From Malus domestica (lineage: Eukaryota > Streptophyta > Magnoliopsida > Rosales > Rosaceae): 64,000 bases of DNA. The notes under the pieces were generated by a model. The model was not told the origin of the DNA. It saw only the letters and a program-made list of their open reading frames with translations, and did not search any database. Where the stretch lies: the NCBI RefSeq assembly GCF_042453785.1, contig NC_091664.1:7961001-8025000 (forward strand), given 5' to 3'. Positions within the stretch are counted from its first letter, which is position 1, and every line of letters begins with the position of its first letter. Shown here in pieces: positions 1-10,244 of the stretch. The position numbers and the translations under genes were made by a program.

Positions 1-112
1 TAGTCACAATGTAGCCTATTAGGGTTTTGTAGCCGTTTTGTCATTCTCGTTTGTTTAATAATATTCCTATTATTTTGTTAGTCTCGTTCGTTGCGCACTC
101 TGATGTTCAACT

Positions 113-124
113 TGGTATCAGAGC
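113..124 (+). other. Primer binding site for initiator tRNA-Met
   Basis: TGGTATCAGAGC lies two or three bases after the left LTR end. This is the classic plant copia-type primer binding site, complementary to the 3' end of initiator methionine tRNA. It sets the plus orientation of the element. Confidence 0.88.
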
Positions 125-285
125 GAGTTCGATCCTTAGGGTTCAATCCATTCTCGTTGGTAATCAATTTGTTTGTATCAGTTTTGTTTCCGTCATCTTC
201 CGCTATTTGTGTTTTCGTTTTAGATTTGTTAGTTGGTATTGATTGTTTGCAAGAACAAAAAAAAAAGAAAATAGAAAGGATCTTG

Positions 286-1252
286 GAGCTCTCACCCCTG
301 GCCATGTACAAGGCATTTTGGATAGGCAACTTTTAGTCTCTCTTGGAATATCGCCTAACTCCAGTAAAGCTCCTTCTATTGTCCCTGTTCTTTGGCACCC
401 CCACCTTTTTCTTGGGTCAAAGTGAATACCGATGGCCTTGCTAAAGGTAATTCGGGTCCTGCGGCATGTGGCGGGGTTTTTCGAGATTCTGCGGGTTATT
501 TTCTTGGTGGTTTCTCCCTAAGCTTGGGCCATCGTACTTCTTTCTATGCGGAGCTCCATGCTGTCATCCTTGCTGTCGAATTGGCCCACGCGCGGGGCTG
601 GCAAAATTTATGGCTTGAAAGCAACTCTTCTAGTGTAATATCATGTTTTGCTTCTGGATCTTTCTCTCCCCCTTGGTCGCTCCAGACACGCTGGAACAAT
701 TGTACTCTCCATTTGCAGAACATGGTTTTTCGTTGCTCTCATATTTTTCGAGAAGGGAATGCTGCTGTTGACAAATTAGCCAATTTAGGACTTCTATCAT
801 CTTCACTTGTTTGGCATTCCACTCCCCCAATAGAGATCCTTCCTCATCTGCACTCAGATTTCTTGGGCATGCCAACCTACAGGTTTGTCTCCTCTTCTTG
901 ATGTGTGTTCTCCTTTCTTTTCCTAACCTTTTTGGTTTCCCGTTTGTTTTGCAGTTTGTCTTGCAGGTTATTACCTTTTAAGGTTTTTAGAGGGGTTTGG
1001 GCTTATGTCCGCCTAGTCTTTTCCTTGTATTTTCTTTTCCAAGAGGGGTACGGTCTATGTCCCCCCCCTCTTTTTCCGGTATTTCCTTTCTCAAAAGGGG
1101 TAAGGTGCATGTCCCCCCTTGTATTTCTTTTCTATTGTTCTATGAGGGGTTAGGTTTATGTCCCCCCTGTCTAGGTGTAACTTCTTTTTTCTTATCAATA
1201 AATTTCCCTCGTACCGCCGAGGTTCCCCCAAAAAAAAAAAAAAAAAAAAAAA
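286..1252 (+). mobile_element. 5'-truncated L1-type LINE fragment nested in the LTR element
   Basis: The segment carries a LINE-type RNase H ORF, a 3' UTR with repeated GGTT.ATGTCCCCCC-like phrases, and a poly(A) tail at about 1210-1252. It is flanked by a 13-bp direct repeat, AGAAAGGATCTTG, at 273-285 and 1253-1265, read as the target site duplication. Only the RNase H end of the second ORF survives, so it was truncated at the 5' end on insertion. The A-rich surroundings make the exact right edge uncertain by a base or two. Confidence 0.82.
392..901 (+). pseudogene. LINE RNase H domain fragment
   Basis: About 169 codons stay open and end at a stop at 899-901. The translation shows the plant LINE RNase H pattern: VKVNTDG near the start (first catalytic Asp), a glycine-rich turn with GGVFRD, an AELHAV segment (catalytic Glu), LESNSSSV (the Asp expected in LE.DS is replaced by Asn) and a final HIFREGNAAVDKLAN block with the closing Asp. 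There is no ATG at the beginning, and the endonuclease and reverse transcriptase parts are missing. It is therefore a remnant of a larger L1 ORF2, not a host gene. The Asn replacement would weaken catalysis. Confidence 0.85.
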
Positions 1253-1832
1253 AGAAAGGATCTTGCTGCTGCTGTTTGTTTGCACAGAAGAAAAAAAAAA
1301 GAAAACAGAAAGGTTTTGCTGTTTGTTTGCATGAAAGAAAAAAGAAAGAAAAATGGAAAGGAAGGAAAGGATAAAAAAAAAAAAGCAAAAAGAGAAGGAA
1401 AAAGAAAAACAATTGTTTGCTGTTAGTTTAAGGTCCACGGGCAACAAGAAAAAAAAAATGGTTGAGTTTGTTTTTAGGTCCACACGAGTTGTTGGCCTGT
1501 TTGGGATTATTTTGTAACCGTCATTCGAGTACTTGGAATTGTGACCACCCGAGTGATAGTATTTGTGTTTGTTTGTTTGTTGCTACAATTGAGATATGAA
1601 AATCTTGTCCGTTTAGTGACAGGTTCTTTCCATACTCTCAACACTAGCCAGTTTGAACTTGAACCAGTTTGCCAGCTAGAATCAAGTCAAGAATCAAAAA
1701 TCAAGAATCAAGAACCAGTTCGCCAGTCAAGTCAAGTCAAGTTTGCATGCCTACCAGTTCGCCTAACGGAGCCAGTCCACATCTACTTGTTTGCAAACCC
1801 ATGTCGTATACCGCCATGAGTTTGACGGGGGG

Positions 1833-2080
1833 TGTTGGAAAATATTAGTATTTATGTTTATTTTAGTATTTGGGTTTTCTTATAAGTTTATTTTGAGTCT
1901 AGCCTGTTAGCATTAGGGTTAGGGTTAGTTTATTATAAATAGAGTGTTTTGTTATTCATTAGAGAATAAGCTAGTCACAATGTAGCCTCTTAGGTTTTGT
2001 AGCCGTTTCGACATTCTCATTTATTTAATAATATTTCTATTATTTTGTTAGTCTCGTTCGTTGCGCACTCTGATATTCAA
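1833..2080 (+). repeat. Right LTR of the TRIM-like element
   Basis: It begins TGTTGGAAAATATTAG directly after a G-tract and ends near TTCAAC, where similarity with the left LTR stops. It is about 248 bp long. It includes a TATA-like box and a short AGGGTTAGGGTTAG stretch at about 1915-1928. Confidence 0.8.
1934..1941 (+). promoter_or_regulatory. TATA-like box inside the LTR
   Basis: TATAAATA sits about 100 bp into the LTR, where a U3 promoter would be expected. Transcription would start about 30 bp downstream. This is inferred from the motif and position only. Confidence 0.4.
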
Positions 2081-2081
2081 C

Positions 2082-2441
2082 TACATAGCGTTGATTGTGG
2101 TGGTTCGGTGCTGCATGAAGCGAGACTACCTAGCTGCAACTGAAATGGACAAGTACATCAACGGCTATTGGGTTGGTATCCACGAATGTTCTGCCCGCGA
2201 GAAGATTTGCACCAACAGTGTGGCTCATATCATGAATGACGAGACAACTCAGAAATGCTTGCAGTCAACCAAGAGATTGATGAACCTTTGCCAACGACGC
2301 TACCCAGCCATGCCTTCAAAAGCTGTGGAGTTTGACAGCTTGGCTAATGGTAGCGACTTGCAGCATCAGAGGCGAGGGCAGCCAGCCTCTAGCGGAAATG
2401 AGGTTTCGGAGGAAAGGCTTCTGATAATGCCAGCTCCATAG
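2082..2441 (+). CDS. Unidentified terminal exon or gene remnant abutting the LTR
   Basis: The frame is open from inside the LTR to a TAG at 2439-2441, about 119 codons past the LTR border. There is no ATG at the upstream end, so this would be an exon rather than a whole gene. The translation begins near YIALIVVVRCCMKRDYL, has a cysteine-containing stretch (HECSAREKICTNS, then KCLQSTKRLMNLCQRR) and ends in a polar tail. I do not recognise the family. The composition looks protein-like. The LTR element lies directly upstream, so the gene may have been split by it, or the exon may be spliced from sequence left of the window. Non-coding chance ORF remains possible. Confidence 0.35.
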   Translation, partial: YIALIVVVRCCMKRDYLAATEMDKYINGYWVGIHECSAREKICTNSVAHIMNDETTQKCLQSTKRLMNLCQRRYPAMPSKAVEFDSLANGSDLQHQRRGQPASSGNEVSEERLLIMPAP

Positions 2442-2679
2442 AAGAGCTCGTCATGTATATCTGTGTGAATTTTTACAGTGCACAATCAAACTGAAATTTT
2501 GTTATGAAGGTAGCTCGCATCTTTTATTCAATCAAAATCGTTACCTGATATTCATCTGGATACAACATCTCGTAGTTATATTTCTTAAAATTAAGATATA
2601 TTTACAAACATTGTGAATGCATGGAGAGAGACATAGAAAGAACTTCCGTTTTGCACATTTGATGTTGAAAAACGAAAGA

Positions 2680-2763
2680 TCATGGGCTCTTCCCAAAACC
2701 AAAAGTGTCTTCAACACCATTGTTCACCTTGCTCTGCCACTCGGCGATCATATCTGCTTGTGC
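2680..2763 (-). CDS. Possible last exon of an unidentified minus-strand gene
   Basis: On the minus strand a good acceptor (CGTTTCCAG) at 2764-2772 is followed by 27 codons and TGA at 2680-2682. The predicted peptide AQADMIAEWQSKVNNGVED continues to a GFGKSP end and has protein-like composition. I could not find the upstream exons with confidence in 2773-4400, and I do not recognise the protein. Treat as a candidate exon. Confidence 0.3.
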   Translation of the reverse strand, partial: AQADMIAEWQSKVNNGVEDTFGFGKSP

Positions 2764-2772
2764 CTGGAAACG

Positions 2773-4199
2773 AAAATGACAGTAACTTTAGACGCATATG
2801 TGGGTTATGCAGATGACTAGGGTAGCGTATTTGCACGTCGCACCAAGAAGAGAAGACAAGAAAACAAAGAATAGAGGGATAGATGTCCACATGCATTAGG
2901 TTAAGAAAAGAAAGATGTAACGCCTAGTGCTAATTAGTAAGGTTGCCAAGATTGTCACTACTACTGAGTGCAGAACCAGCCAGCTACCACCAATCACTAC
3001 CACTCCAGTCAGTGTAATTGGTTGTCTACATTTTTTTTCAAACCTTTTACTCTTTTAAATTTTGCCCCTCCCCGACAGTTCCTGACTTCGCCTGTAAACT
3101 AATTCATTTTTTCTGTTACCTCGATCATACCAGGAAGACTTAATAAAATAAAGAAACAAAAACACCTGCGGGGGAAACATAATGGCATAAAAAAATACGA
3201 CATACATACAACAGAACCCAACTGAAAGTCCCCCTCATTTTCGATTTTTATGATACATATTTGGAAAAACAAGGTACATATTTGGAAAGATTTTTATGAT
3301 TCATACAGAACTCAGCATTTGCATCCCTGCAGTTTCTCAATTGTTCTCATTACACCTTAACTCCTACATTTTTCGAGTTTTTCCTTCTTCGTATTATGTA
3401 CTGATCCTTTTAACTTGTTCGCCCCTGAAAGTTTTGGTTTGTTTTGCTTCTCTAGGCTGCAATCGACTTAGAACCGTGTGAATTTGGTCACAATCTTGGT
3501 CTGGGCTGATAGTAATTTGAAAGAAATAATTGGAAAGTAAGTGAAGTCGGAAGCTAAAGAGGAATTCTGTGACGAGAGAACTGGGAAGAGGATCACAATT
3601 TCAATGTAGCAAAAAGAGATCGGGCAGGCAGATTGCCAAACGCCACATTGTTTGTATGTTGTAATCAATCTGAGGATTAAAGTAATTGGTTGTATGGAGA
3701 GAAATTCATTGTTACCTCGTACTAAAGTCTAAAATTGCTAACACCTGTTAATGTTCAAGACAGAAATTAGATGTGACGGATGCGTGATGAGCCAACCATG
3801 TAATGCCACATTGAATTTCTGACCTGTTAACGGGAACTTTAGCAAAAATTGAAGCTATACAAATTCGGAAAGTTACTTTTGAAGAAAGTTTCTTCAGTTT
3901 TGTTATACTAATTACTAGATGCAGCAAAAATCATAGGCAATAGTTTGATTAACTTGGCGCAGGAAATGATAAAATTGTTGCACAAACATTCGATCTGCAG
4001 AGACGTTGCAGCTTAAGTACATTATTACAATGGTAACAGCTTACATTTCTATACAGAAAGAATCAGACCCTCCACATTATCATCTCTAGCCAAAGCACCA
4101 TATCCAGAATCTGAATGCTGCAGTTGATAAGTTGCGGAGACCGCCAACAGCTCAAGTTCGACTATCTCCACTTGCTTCCTCTAGTAACCGGCATCTTCG
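2773..4199. other. Intergenic, nothing assigned
   Basis: AT-rich sequence with no ORF or RNA gene that I can support. Short open frames here have no recognisable domains. It may hold upstream exons of the minus-strand candidate ending at 2680. Confidence 0.4.
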
Positions 4200-5640
4200 G
4201 ATGTTAAGAGTTTACTAGTTGTCGACGTCTGATTTGGTATATGTTTCGGATAATGAAATTTGAACCAAACAAAACAATGTGACTCATTAAAATGAAATTT
4301 GTGTTTATATATTGCAGATTAAAGAGCTTACAAAAATCCTATCATACATTAGTTGTTGTTGGCTTGCTGCCACTCTACTCTGAGCATTCAAATAAACTAC
4401 AATCGTTAAAACAACATTTGTACGTAGTTTTTGAAAGCTAATGAATCAAAAGCAATTAACTACCAAATCACTCGTGTCACAGCTACACGGAAATAATAGA
4501 ATTCGACGCAGGCAGGATATTATTTTGTCTCCAAGGGATGGCACGTGGTAGTTGCCAACGAAGAAGGGATGCTTGAGTGCATCAGCAGCAGTAGGCCTCG
4601 CTGAAGGGTCCCAAGAACAAAGGGAAGAAATCAGCTTGATGGCTGATTCACTTGCGGTAGGAATCATCGCTGATAGACCAAACCCGTCAGTTTGTGGAAA
4701 CTGATAGTTCATCTGGCGTGCAAGAAGCAGCCCGTTGCGCCAAGACCCCAAAGTTGGCCTACCAATCACGCTGCAAATCTTGAATATTTGATCAGCATCA
4801 CTTCGACCAGGAAATAGAGGCTGGAGCGAGAAAAGCTCTGCCATGATAGCACCCATTGCCCACATATCGACCTTAGGACAATAGCGGTCTGACCGAAGCA
4901 TTACCTCAGGAGCTCGATACCAGAGAGTGGTGACGTAGTCTGTATAAGGAGGAGGTGAATCAATCTCCTTAGCAGAACCTAAATCCCCAATCTTGACAGC
5001 ACCCTCCTTAACCAACACGTTCTCCGGCTTCATATCTCGGTGAAAATAGCCAGTTTTGTGCATGGAGGCAAGGCCCTGAAACATCTGATAGCAGATGTTT
5101 CTAATTTCGTCCTCTGTGAATCCGGTTTGCCTTTTTGTCTCAATAAGATCATTCAAACTGCTCTGCATATACTCAAACACAAAGTAAGCAGAACTGTATT
5201 GGGCGATGACTTCCTTCAACTGGACAATGTTGGGATGGTTGAGTTTGGAAAGGGACTGAACTTCTGGTAGGCTAAGACACTGCTGCAACGAACTGCACCT
5301 TTGGTTCAGTTTCTTGATTGCAACGAGTTCACCCGTCTGTTTGTGGAGCGCAGCAAACACCGTCCCGTAAGCACCATCACCTAGTTTCTTAATCATCTCG
5401 AACTTTTCCATGATCAGTCTCTAGGAAATGATGGAATTATGAGTACTTGAAGAAGTAAACTAAACCCCTCAACGCCAAAGAAATCTTTGACAAAGTTCAG
5501 GAAAAAGCACCAGTTTTGACAATCTTGGAGCGTTTTCGGAGAGAGAGAGGCAAGTTTCTAAACTTCTAAATGTGTGGAGGGTTGAAATTTATAGGTTCCT
5601 GAATCCTGATTGAATGAGGAAAGGGGGTAACCAACTCACT
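4200..5640 (-). repeat. Tandem duplication, copy 1 (kinase block)
   Basis: Not only the kinase but both flanks match copy 2 at about 18061-19590. The 3' side shares phrases such as TTGGCTTGCTGCCACTCTAC, and the 5' side shares AACTAAACCCCTCAACGCCAA (split here by small gaps). This shows a genomic segmental duplication rather than a second retroposition. Confidence 0.85.
4446..5411 (-). CDS. Intronless CDK/MAK-like serine/threonine kinase, copy 1
   Basis: A 321-aa CMGC-type kinase that starts at ATG 5409-5411 and lacks introns. Visible motifs: glycine loop GDGAYGTVF (about 11-19), VAIKK with Lys33, alpha-C Glu in SLPEVQSL (about 50), FHRDMKPEN (HRD at 124-126), DLG instead of DFG (143-145), activation-loop TDY (157-159) and YRAPE (165-169). 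The TDY loop and overall pattern match plant CDKF-4/MHK (MAK/ICK-related) kinases, which are longer and have many introns. This one is close to a bare catalytic domain and probably began as a retrogene. The last 30 residues are out of frame with those of copy 2 because of a small deletion near the end, giving a cysteine-rich tail. Catalytic residues are all present. Confidence 0.85.
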   Translation of the reverse strand: MEKFEMIKKLGDGAYGTVFAALHKQTGELVAIKKLNQRCSSLQQCLSLPEVQSLSKLNHPNIVQLKEVIAQYSSAYFVFEYMQSSLNDLIETKRQTGFTEDEIRNICYQMFQGLASMHKTGYFHRDMKPENVLVKEGAVKIGDLGSAKEIDSPPPYTDYVTTLWYRAPEVMLRSDRYCPKVDMWAMGAIMAELFSLQPLFPGRSDADQIFKICSVIGRPTLGSWRNGLLLARQMNYQFPQTDGFGLSAMIPTASESAIKLISSLCSWDPSARPTAADALKHPFFVGNYHVPSLGDKIISCLRRILLFPCSCDTSDLVVNCF

Positions 5641-5798
5641 AGTCTAATTGGATTGGTAGTTGGATTCGTGCAATCCAAGTAAAGTCACAATTGCAAAAGT
5701 CTGATTTCTTGATCTTTTTAAAACGTGTTATTGACTTGGGGTCAATTGTCAATAGCTTTTAGTGGTCTGAGATTTCACGAGTTGGCAGTTAAAGTAAA

Positions 5799-6363
5799 GG
5801 CTTATTTTTAGCTACACTCCCCGAACTCCTTGTTAATCTCACTTTGCTCTTTCTATTTCAAAAGTTATCTCTTTACTTCTTGAAACTCAAAGTTTGCTCC
5901 ATTTTAGCCTCGGAACTCGATTTTGATCCAATTTTGCCCCTTGAAACTTTAAAGTTGTCTATGTAAAACTCAAAATTAGCTCCATATCTATTAGTTTCTT
6001 ATATGAGTTATTTAGGTGCGCCAGGCTAATCAATTTCTTTTTTATTTTTCTTCCTCTCTTAATTTTTCTTTTAAACTTAATTCATCTCTGATTGTTGAAT
6101 GTTAACGCATAATAGAGATTTTTTTTTGTCAAAACATAATGGAGATTTATAATCAAATTTACTTCACACATGACATAATCTTATTGGGTATTAGGTTCAA
6201 CATATGTTTCAGTAGGCGACCTTTAAGTTCCAGGGAAAAGAGAGAGTCCACAAGTCAAAGTGGAATGAATTTTGAGTTTCAGGGAATAAAGTGGTAACTT
6301 TTGAGTTACAACGGACAGAGTAAGATCAAAACAAAGTTCTAGGGGCGTAGATGAAAATAAGCC
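5799..6363. mobile_element. Fold-back MITE with long inverted arms
   Basis: The left end (GGCTTATTTTTAGCTACACTCC) recurs in inverted form at the right end, finishing ATGAAAATAAGCC. The similarity runs inward for about 120 bp on each arm, for example the left AAACTCAAAGTTTGCTCC against inverted GGAATGAATTTTGAGTTT. The middle is AT-rich and non-coding. No transposase is present. The target duplication is unclear (possibly AAA), so the superfamily is left open. Confidence 0.65.
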
Positions 6364-7084
6364 AAATGTGCATTTTTTATTTTATTTTTTTGAAAAAGGA
6401 TCGATATTTATTAAACCAAATCAAGTACAAACTCAGGATAGTGTGCCAAATTTGTATTTGAACTCCTTAATTTGATGCAATTAACTAAGAAGGTATGAAA
6501 ATGTGTATTGACATGAAGAAATAGGTAAACAATTCAATCGATAGAAAGTCAGCCAAATACGAATTAGAAAACTTTTGTGAACGTCCAACTTCAATTCCCC
6601 CATATAGACGGAGTAAACAAAAGAATTACGAAAGACAAACAAGTAAATCCAGACGTTACCAAAGTAAAAAAATTGGGGCGTTTTGACATAGGCGCCTCGT
6701 TTTTTAATTTTTTAGACTAAACATACACTCCTTTTGAAAATTTGATTAAACATTTTCTTAAAATTTTGGTTATTAATTTTAGCTTTTTCACATAAGTTCA
6801 GTTTTGTTTAGAATTTTAGTTTTTCACAACTTCTCCTGGGCATTTCATTTTTTTTTCTTTTCTTATTATCCCTATATTTATGCATTTATTATCCATCTCT
6901 ATGCATTTTTTTATTGTTTGTTATCATTTTTACTTTTTTGTGTGAATATAGTAGAATATTTATAAAAAAATTTGTCAGATTTTATTATTTAGAACATCCA
7001 ACACATAATAAATATTTGTTTGATTATATAGCTATGTCTAGTTATCTATAATATGGACATATTTAGTTTTATAGTGGATTTGAT
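6364..7084. other. AT-rich intergenic DNA
   Basis: Very AT-rich sequence with poly(T) stretches and no supported gene or repeat boundary. Confidence 0.5.
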
Positions 7085-7405
7085 TTTTTGTATTTCTCGG
7101 TACATTTGGAATGTAAATGTACCAAAAGGGTTATCTAATAGAGACATTTGATTTTGTGGTACATTTGGGATTTTTTGTTCATTTGGTCTTTTGGTACATT
7201 TGGAATCTAAACATACCAAAAGGGTTACCTGACAATGGGCACATTTGGATTTATGGTACATTTGATTTCTCTGTATATTTGAAATCTAAACGTACCAAAG
7301 GGGTTACATAATAATGGGTACATTTGATTTTATGGTACATTTGGTTTCTCGGTACATTTGAAATGTAAACGTACCAACAGTTGATACTTTTGTTTTCAAA
7401 TGTAC
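7085..7405. repeat. Palindrome-rich minisatellite (GGTACATTTG / CAAATGTACC)
   Basis: About four diverged units of roughly 80-100 bp each carry GGTACATTTG-like phrases, then ...AACGTACCAAAAGGGTTA-like phrases, so each unit can fold on itself. The array ends with the inverse CAAATGTACC at about 7398-7406. The LTR retrotransposon inserted at its right edge. Confidence 0.65.
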
Positions 7406-7411
7406 CATAAG

Positions 7412-8304
7412 TGTGAACACGGAAAATTCCTGAAACGAAAGAGACAAGAAACGACGTGCACAAACAAATATTTGTATTTGATGATTTTGGGTTACAATCT
7501 CTCTCTATTTTGATCCTCTGATTCGATCTCCGTAAGGTATTGATTTGTGGATGTTTCCTTGATCCAAGGGCCGTCGAGGCTTGATCTTGGATGAACTGTT
7601 GGAAGTTTCTTCAAGGGGCCGTGGGCTTGATCTTTGAAGGTGGATTTGAGCGGATCTTCAAAGGGGCTTTTGGGCTTGATCTTTGAAGAACAGTGACGAA
7701 CGGATCTCCAAGGGCTTTTGGGCTTGATCTTGAAGAACAGTGATGAACGGATCTTCAAGGGCTTTTGGGCTTGATCTTGAAGAACGGTTGGATGTGTGGA
7801 TTTGTCGACGTTGTTGATCCAAAGGGCCGTTGGGGCTTGATCTTGGATGAACGGATGATGAACGATGGTGTTTTCTTCAAGGGCCATCGGGGCTTGATCT
7901 TGAATTGGTGGATGGTTGATCCAAGGGGCCGTTGAGGCTTGATCTTGGAAGAACGATGAACGAAGAACGAAGAAGGCTTTCTTGATTCTTCGGGAACCTG
8001 GATGCTTGAGAGCTTCGGAGTTTCAGAGCTTCAGAGCTTCAAGGTGTAATATGAATTGGTTCTTTTTAAATGAATGAATTAGCCTTCTATTTATAGAATT
8101 TTCCAAGGCCTAATTTTGAATATAATATCCCAGATGAAATAAGTCGTTTCTGCTAGATGTTGACATGTGTCCTATTTGATGACTTTTCCAACTCATTTCA
8201 ATTTTCGTTTAGTCACACGCTACGTGTAAAATTTATGTAATACATGAGCGTTGACACTTTTATTTATCGGTCAACATTTATTTACCGAAATTTCGATGTC
8301 TACA
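7412..8304 (-). repeat. 3' LTR (in element sense)
   Basis: An 893-bp LTR with an internal series of imperfect repeats of the phrase AAGGGCCGTCGAGGCTTGAT followed by CTTG, spaced 40-70 bp. The same phrase continues past the polypurine tract into the internal region (about 8393-8860). The right border is GATGTCTACA. Confidence 0.93.
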
Positions 8305-8325
8305 AATGCCCCCACTTTAAGGCAC
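8305..8325 (-). other. Polypurine tract
   Basis: On the minus strand AAAGTGGGGGCATTT lies directly before the 3' LTR. It is the expected primer for plus-strand DNA synthesis of the element. Confidence 0.7.
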
Positions 8326-8392
8326 GTCGTATACATGTGCTTGTCACGTGTAGGAGATGCGTTTTGAAGTCCCTTACTGTAGATGTCGATCC

Positions 8393-8860
8393 AAGGGCCG
8401 TCGAGGCTTGATCTTGAATTGGGCTGGAGATTTCTTCAAGGGCCGTTGAGGCTTGATCTTGAATTGGGCTTGAGATTTCTTCAAGGGCCGTTGAGGCTCG
8501 TTCTTGAACTTTCGTTTGAAATTTCTTCAAGGGCCGTCGAGGCTTGATCTTGAAGGTTGAAATTGGACCACAATGAGCTTCATGTGGTAGATGATCTTTG
8601 GCTTTGGTAGTGGGTGAATCGGCACGTATTTTGTTGCGCTTGTTGACTTTCCACAGCTTTGATCTTGAACTGGGTTGAAGGATTTTCTGGATTCCTCCAA
8701 TTGTTGATTTTCCACAGCTTATTCTTGAACTAGGTTTTGATTCAAGGGTGGTAGACACTTAATCTTGAATCGGATTTGTGATTTCTTCCAGGGCCGTCGA
8801 TGCTTGATTTTGAATTTGGCTGGAAGCTTCTTCAAGGGCCGTCGAGGCTTGATTCTTGAA
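8393..8860. repeat. Internal tandem phrase repeats next to the 3' LTR
   Basis: Imperfect repeats of the LTR phrase (CAAGGGCCGT.GAGGCTTGAT) occur about every 60-70 bp. They suggest local duplication of LTR sequence into the internal region. Confidence 0.7.
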
Positions 8861-10244
8861 GGTTGACTCGAACATATTGCAAGCAGGCACAAGGTGAAGG
8901 TGACGACTTGTTGCTTTGTTCAATCTTTCTAATTCGCACCTGAGCAGTTTGGTCAGCGGTATGATCTTCAAGATTGATGGGCTCTTGTTCTAGCTGGTGA
9001 CTTGATCTTTAAGGATTTGATTCAAGGGTGGTGAATCGGCACGTGCAGCCCACAACGCCTAGTAAGTCGACCCAAGAATTTGAGGGTCAAAACGAGTTCA
9101 CCGTCCTCAGGCAGATGCGGCATCTTCTCGAGTTCTTCATCTCAGACTCTTTCTGCTGAGTTGACTGTGCATGCTGCATTCTTCTCTGCTTGTTTCTTCA
9201 GGCAGATGTGGCAGCTTCTCGAGTTCCTCAGTTCGGACTCCTTCTGCTGAGTTGACCGTGCAGACCGCATTCTTCTCTGCTTGTTCCTTCTGCACCTTGT
9301 CTCTACATGCTGCAAGGTATCATTTTCACTTGCCTTATCTGTCCTCCAAGCAGATGTGGCAGCTTCTTTAAAAGTACAGCAGCAGTGGAAGGCGAGTACT
9401 CGAGAGCAGTGCTAGGTAGGCAATCAGGGAAGGGTTCCAAGCAGTCGGTTCCTTACCCGATTTTGAGTGGAAGTTCCGGCATATTGTTTTCTTTATCCTT
9501 GTCTTTGTAGGTAGGAACAATGACAAAGGAAAGGACAGGGAGAGTGCATGATATGAGATACTCTTGCTTTCTACCCTGGTGATATGAGATATTTTTGCTT
9601 TGGAGTCATTGGCTTGCAGAGGTACCCCAAGAATAAGGAACACTGAGTGACCTGAGAGGCTTCGTTGGGAAAACATTCTCGGAGATGAAGAAAGGTTCTG
9701 TATGTCTGCCTTGCTATGAAGGGTGAAGGTGGACAGTTATAGGAATTTCTTTAGTACCTGTAGAGGTACTATTCTTTTACTCGTGTCGGCAACCAATGCG
9801 TGATTGATCAGTATGGCTTCACGTGCTTTCTTCTTTATCAGAAATCTTCGACAAATTGTTCGTAATTTTCGTCAAGCTGAGTGTGCATGTGATAGGTGTT
9901 GACGAGGCTGAAAAAGACTGGCGCCTCTTCGATATCTAGGATCGGCGCTTCGACAAATTGCCCGTGATTTCCGCAAAGCTGAGTTTGCGTGTGACGGGTG
10001 CTAACGCGTCTGGAAAAGAAAGATGCTTCTCCGATTTCTGAGCTTGCCTCTTCGATTTTTGAATCGGCATTTTCGAACTCTGAGCTCACCTCTTCGATCT
10101 CTGAAATCCCGTTGAGTGCTGATTTTTTATAGAGGCACGCAGTTCGTTTCAAAGCACACTTGAATTTTCGCTTGTGAAAACTCCCTTCTTGCACTTCTAA
10201 GATCTTGATTTGTCCGATCTCTTCTTCCTTCAACACTTTTGAAA

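Larger units (their letters stand above)
1..2080 (+). mobile_element. Small non-autonomous LTR retrotransposon (TRIM-like), left LTR cut by window edge
   Basis: The first 110 bases match 1972-2080 closely, so they are the end of a left LTR whose start lies outside the window. A primer binding site follows the left LTR at once, and a G-rich polypurine tract (about 1825-1832) precedes the right LTR. The internal region (about 111-1832) has no gag or pol. Without the nested LINE fragment at 286-1252 and one copy of its target duplication it would be only about 740 bp, made mostly of A-rich repeats. LTR size (about 248 bp) and lack of coding capacity fit a TRIM/SMART-like or deleted copia derivative. 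The left target duplication cannot be checked. Confidence 0.8.

Noticed and set aside
1091-1483. Long minus-strand frames rich in Phe and Lys
   Set aside because: They read through poly(A)/GAAA tracts around the L1 tail; low complexity and no domain.
7550-8860. Regularly spaced phrase repeats that might suggest a CRISPR-like array
   Set aside because: The repeats are imperfect, lie in plant LTR sequence and are copied in the other LTR; no CRISPR in a nuclear plant genome.
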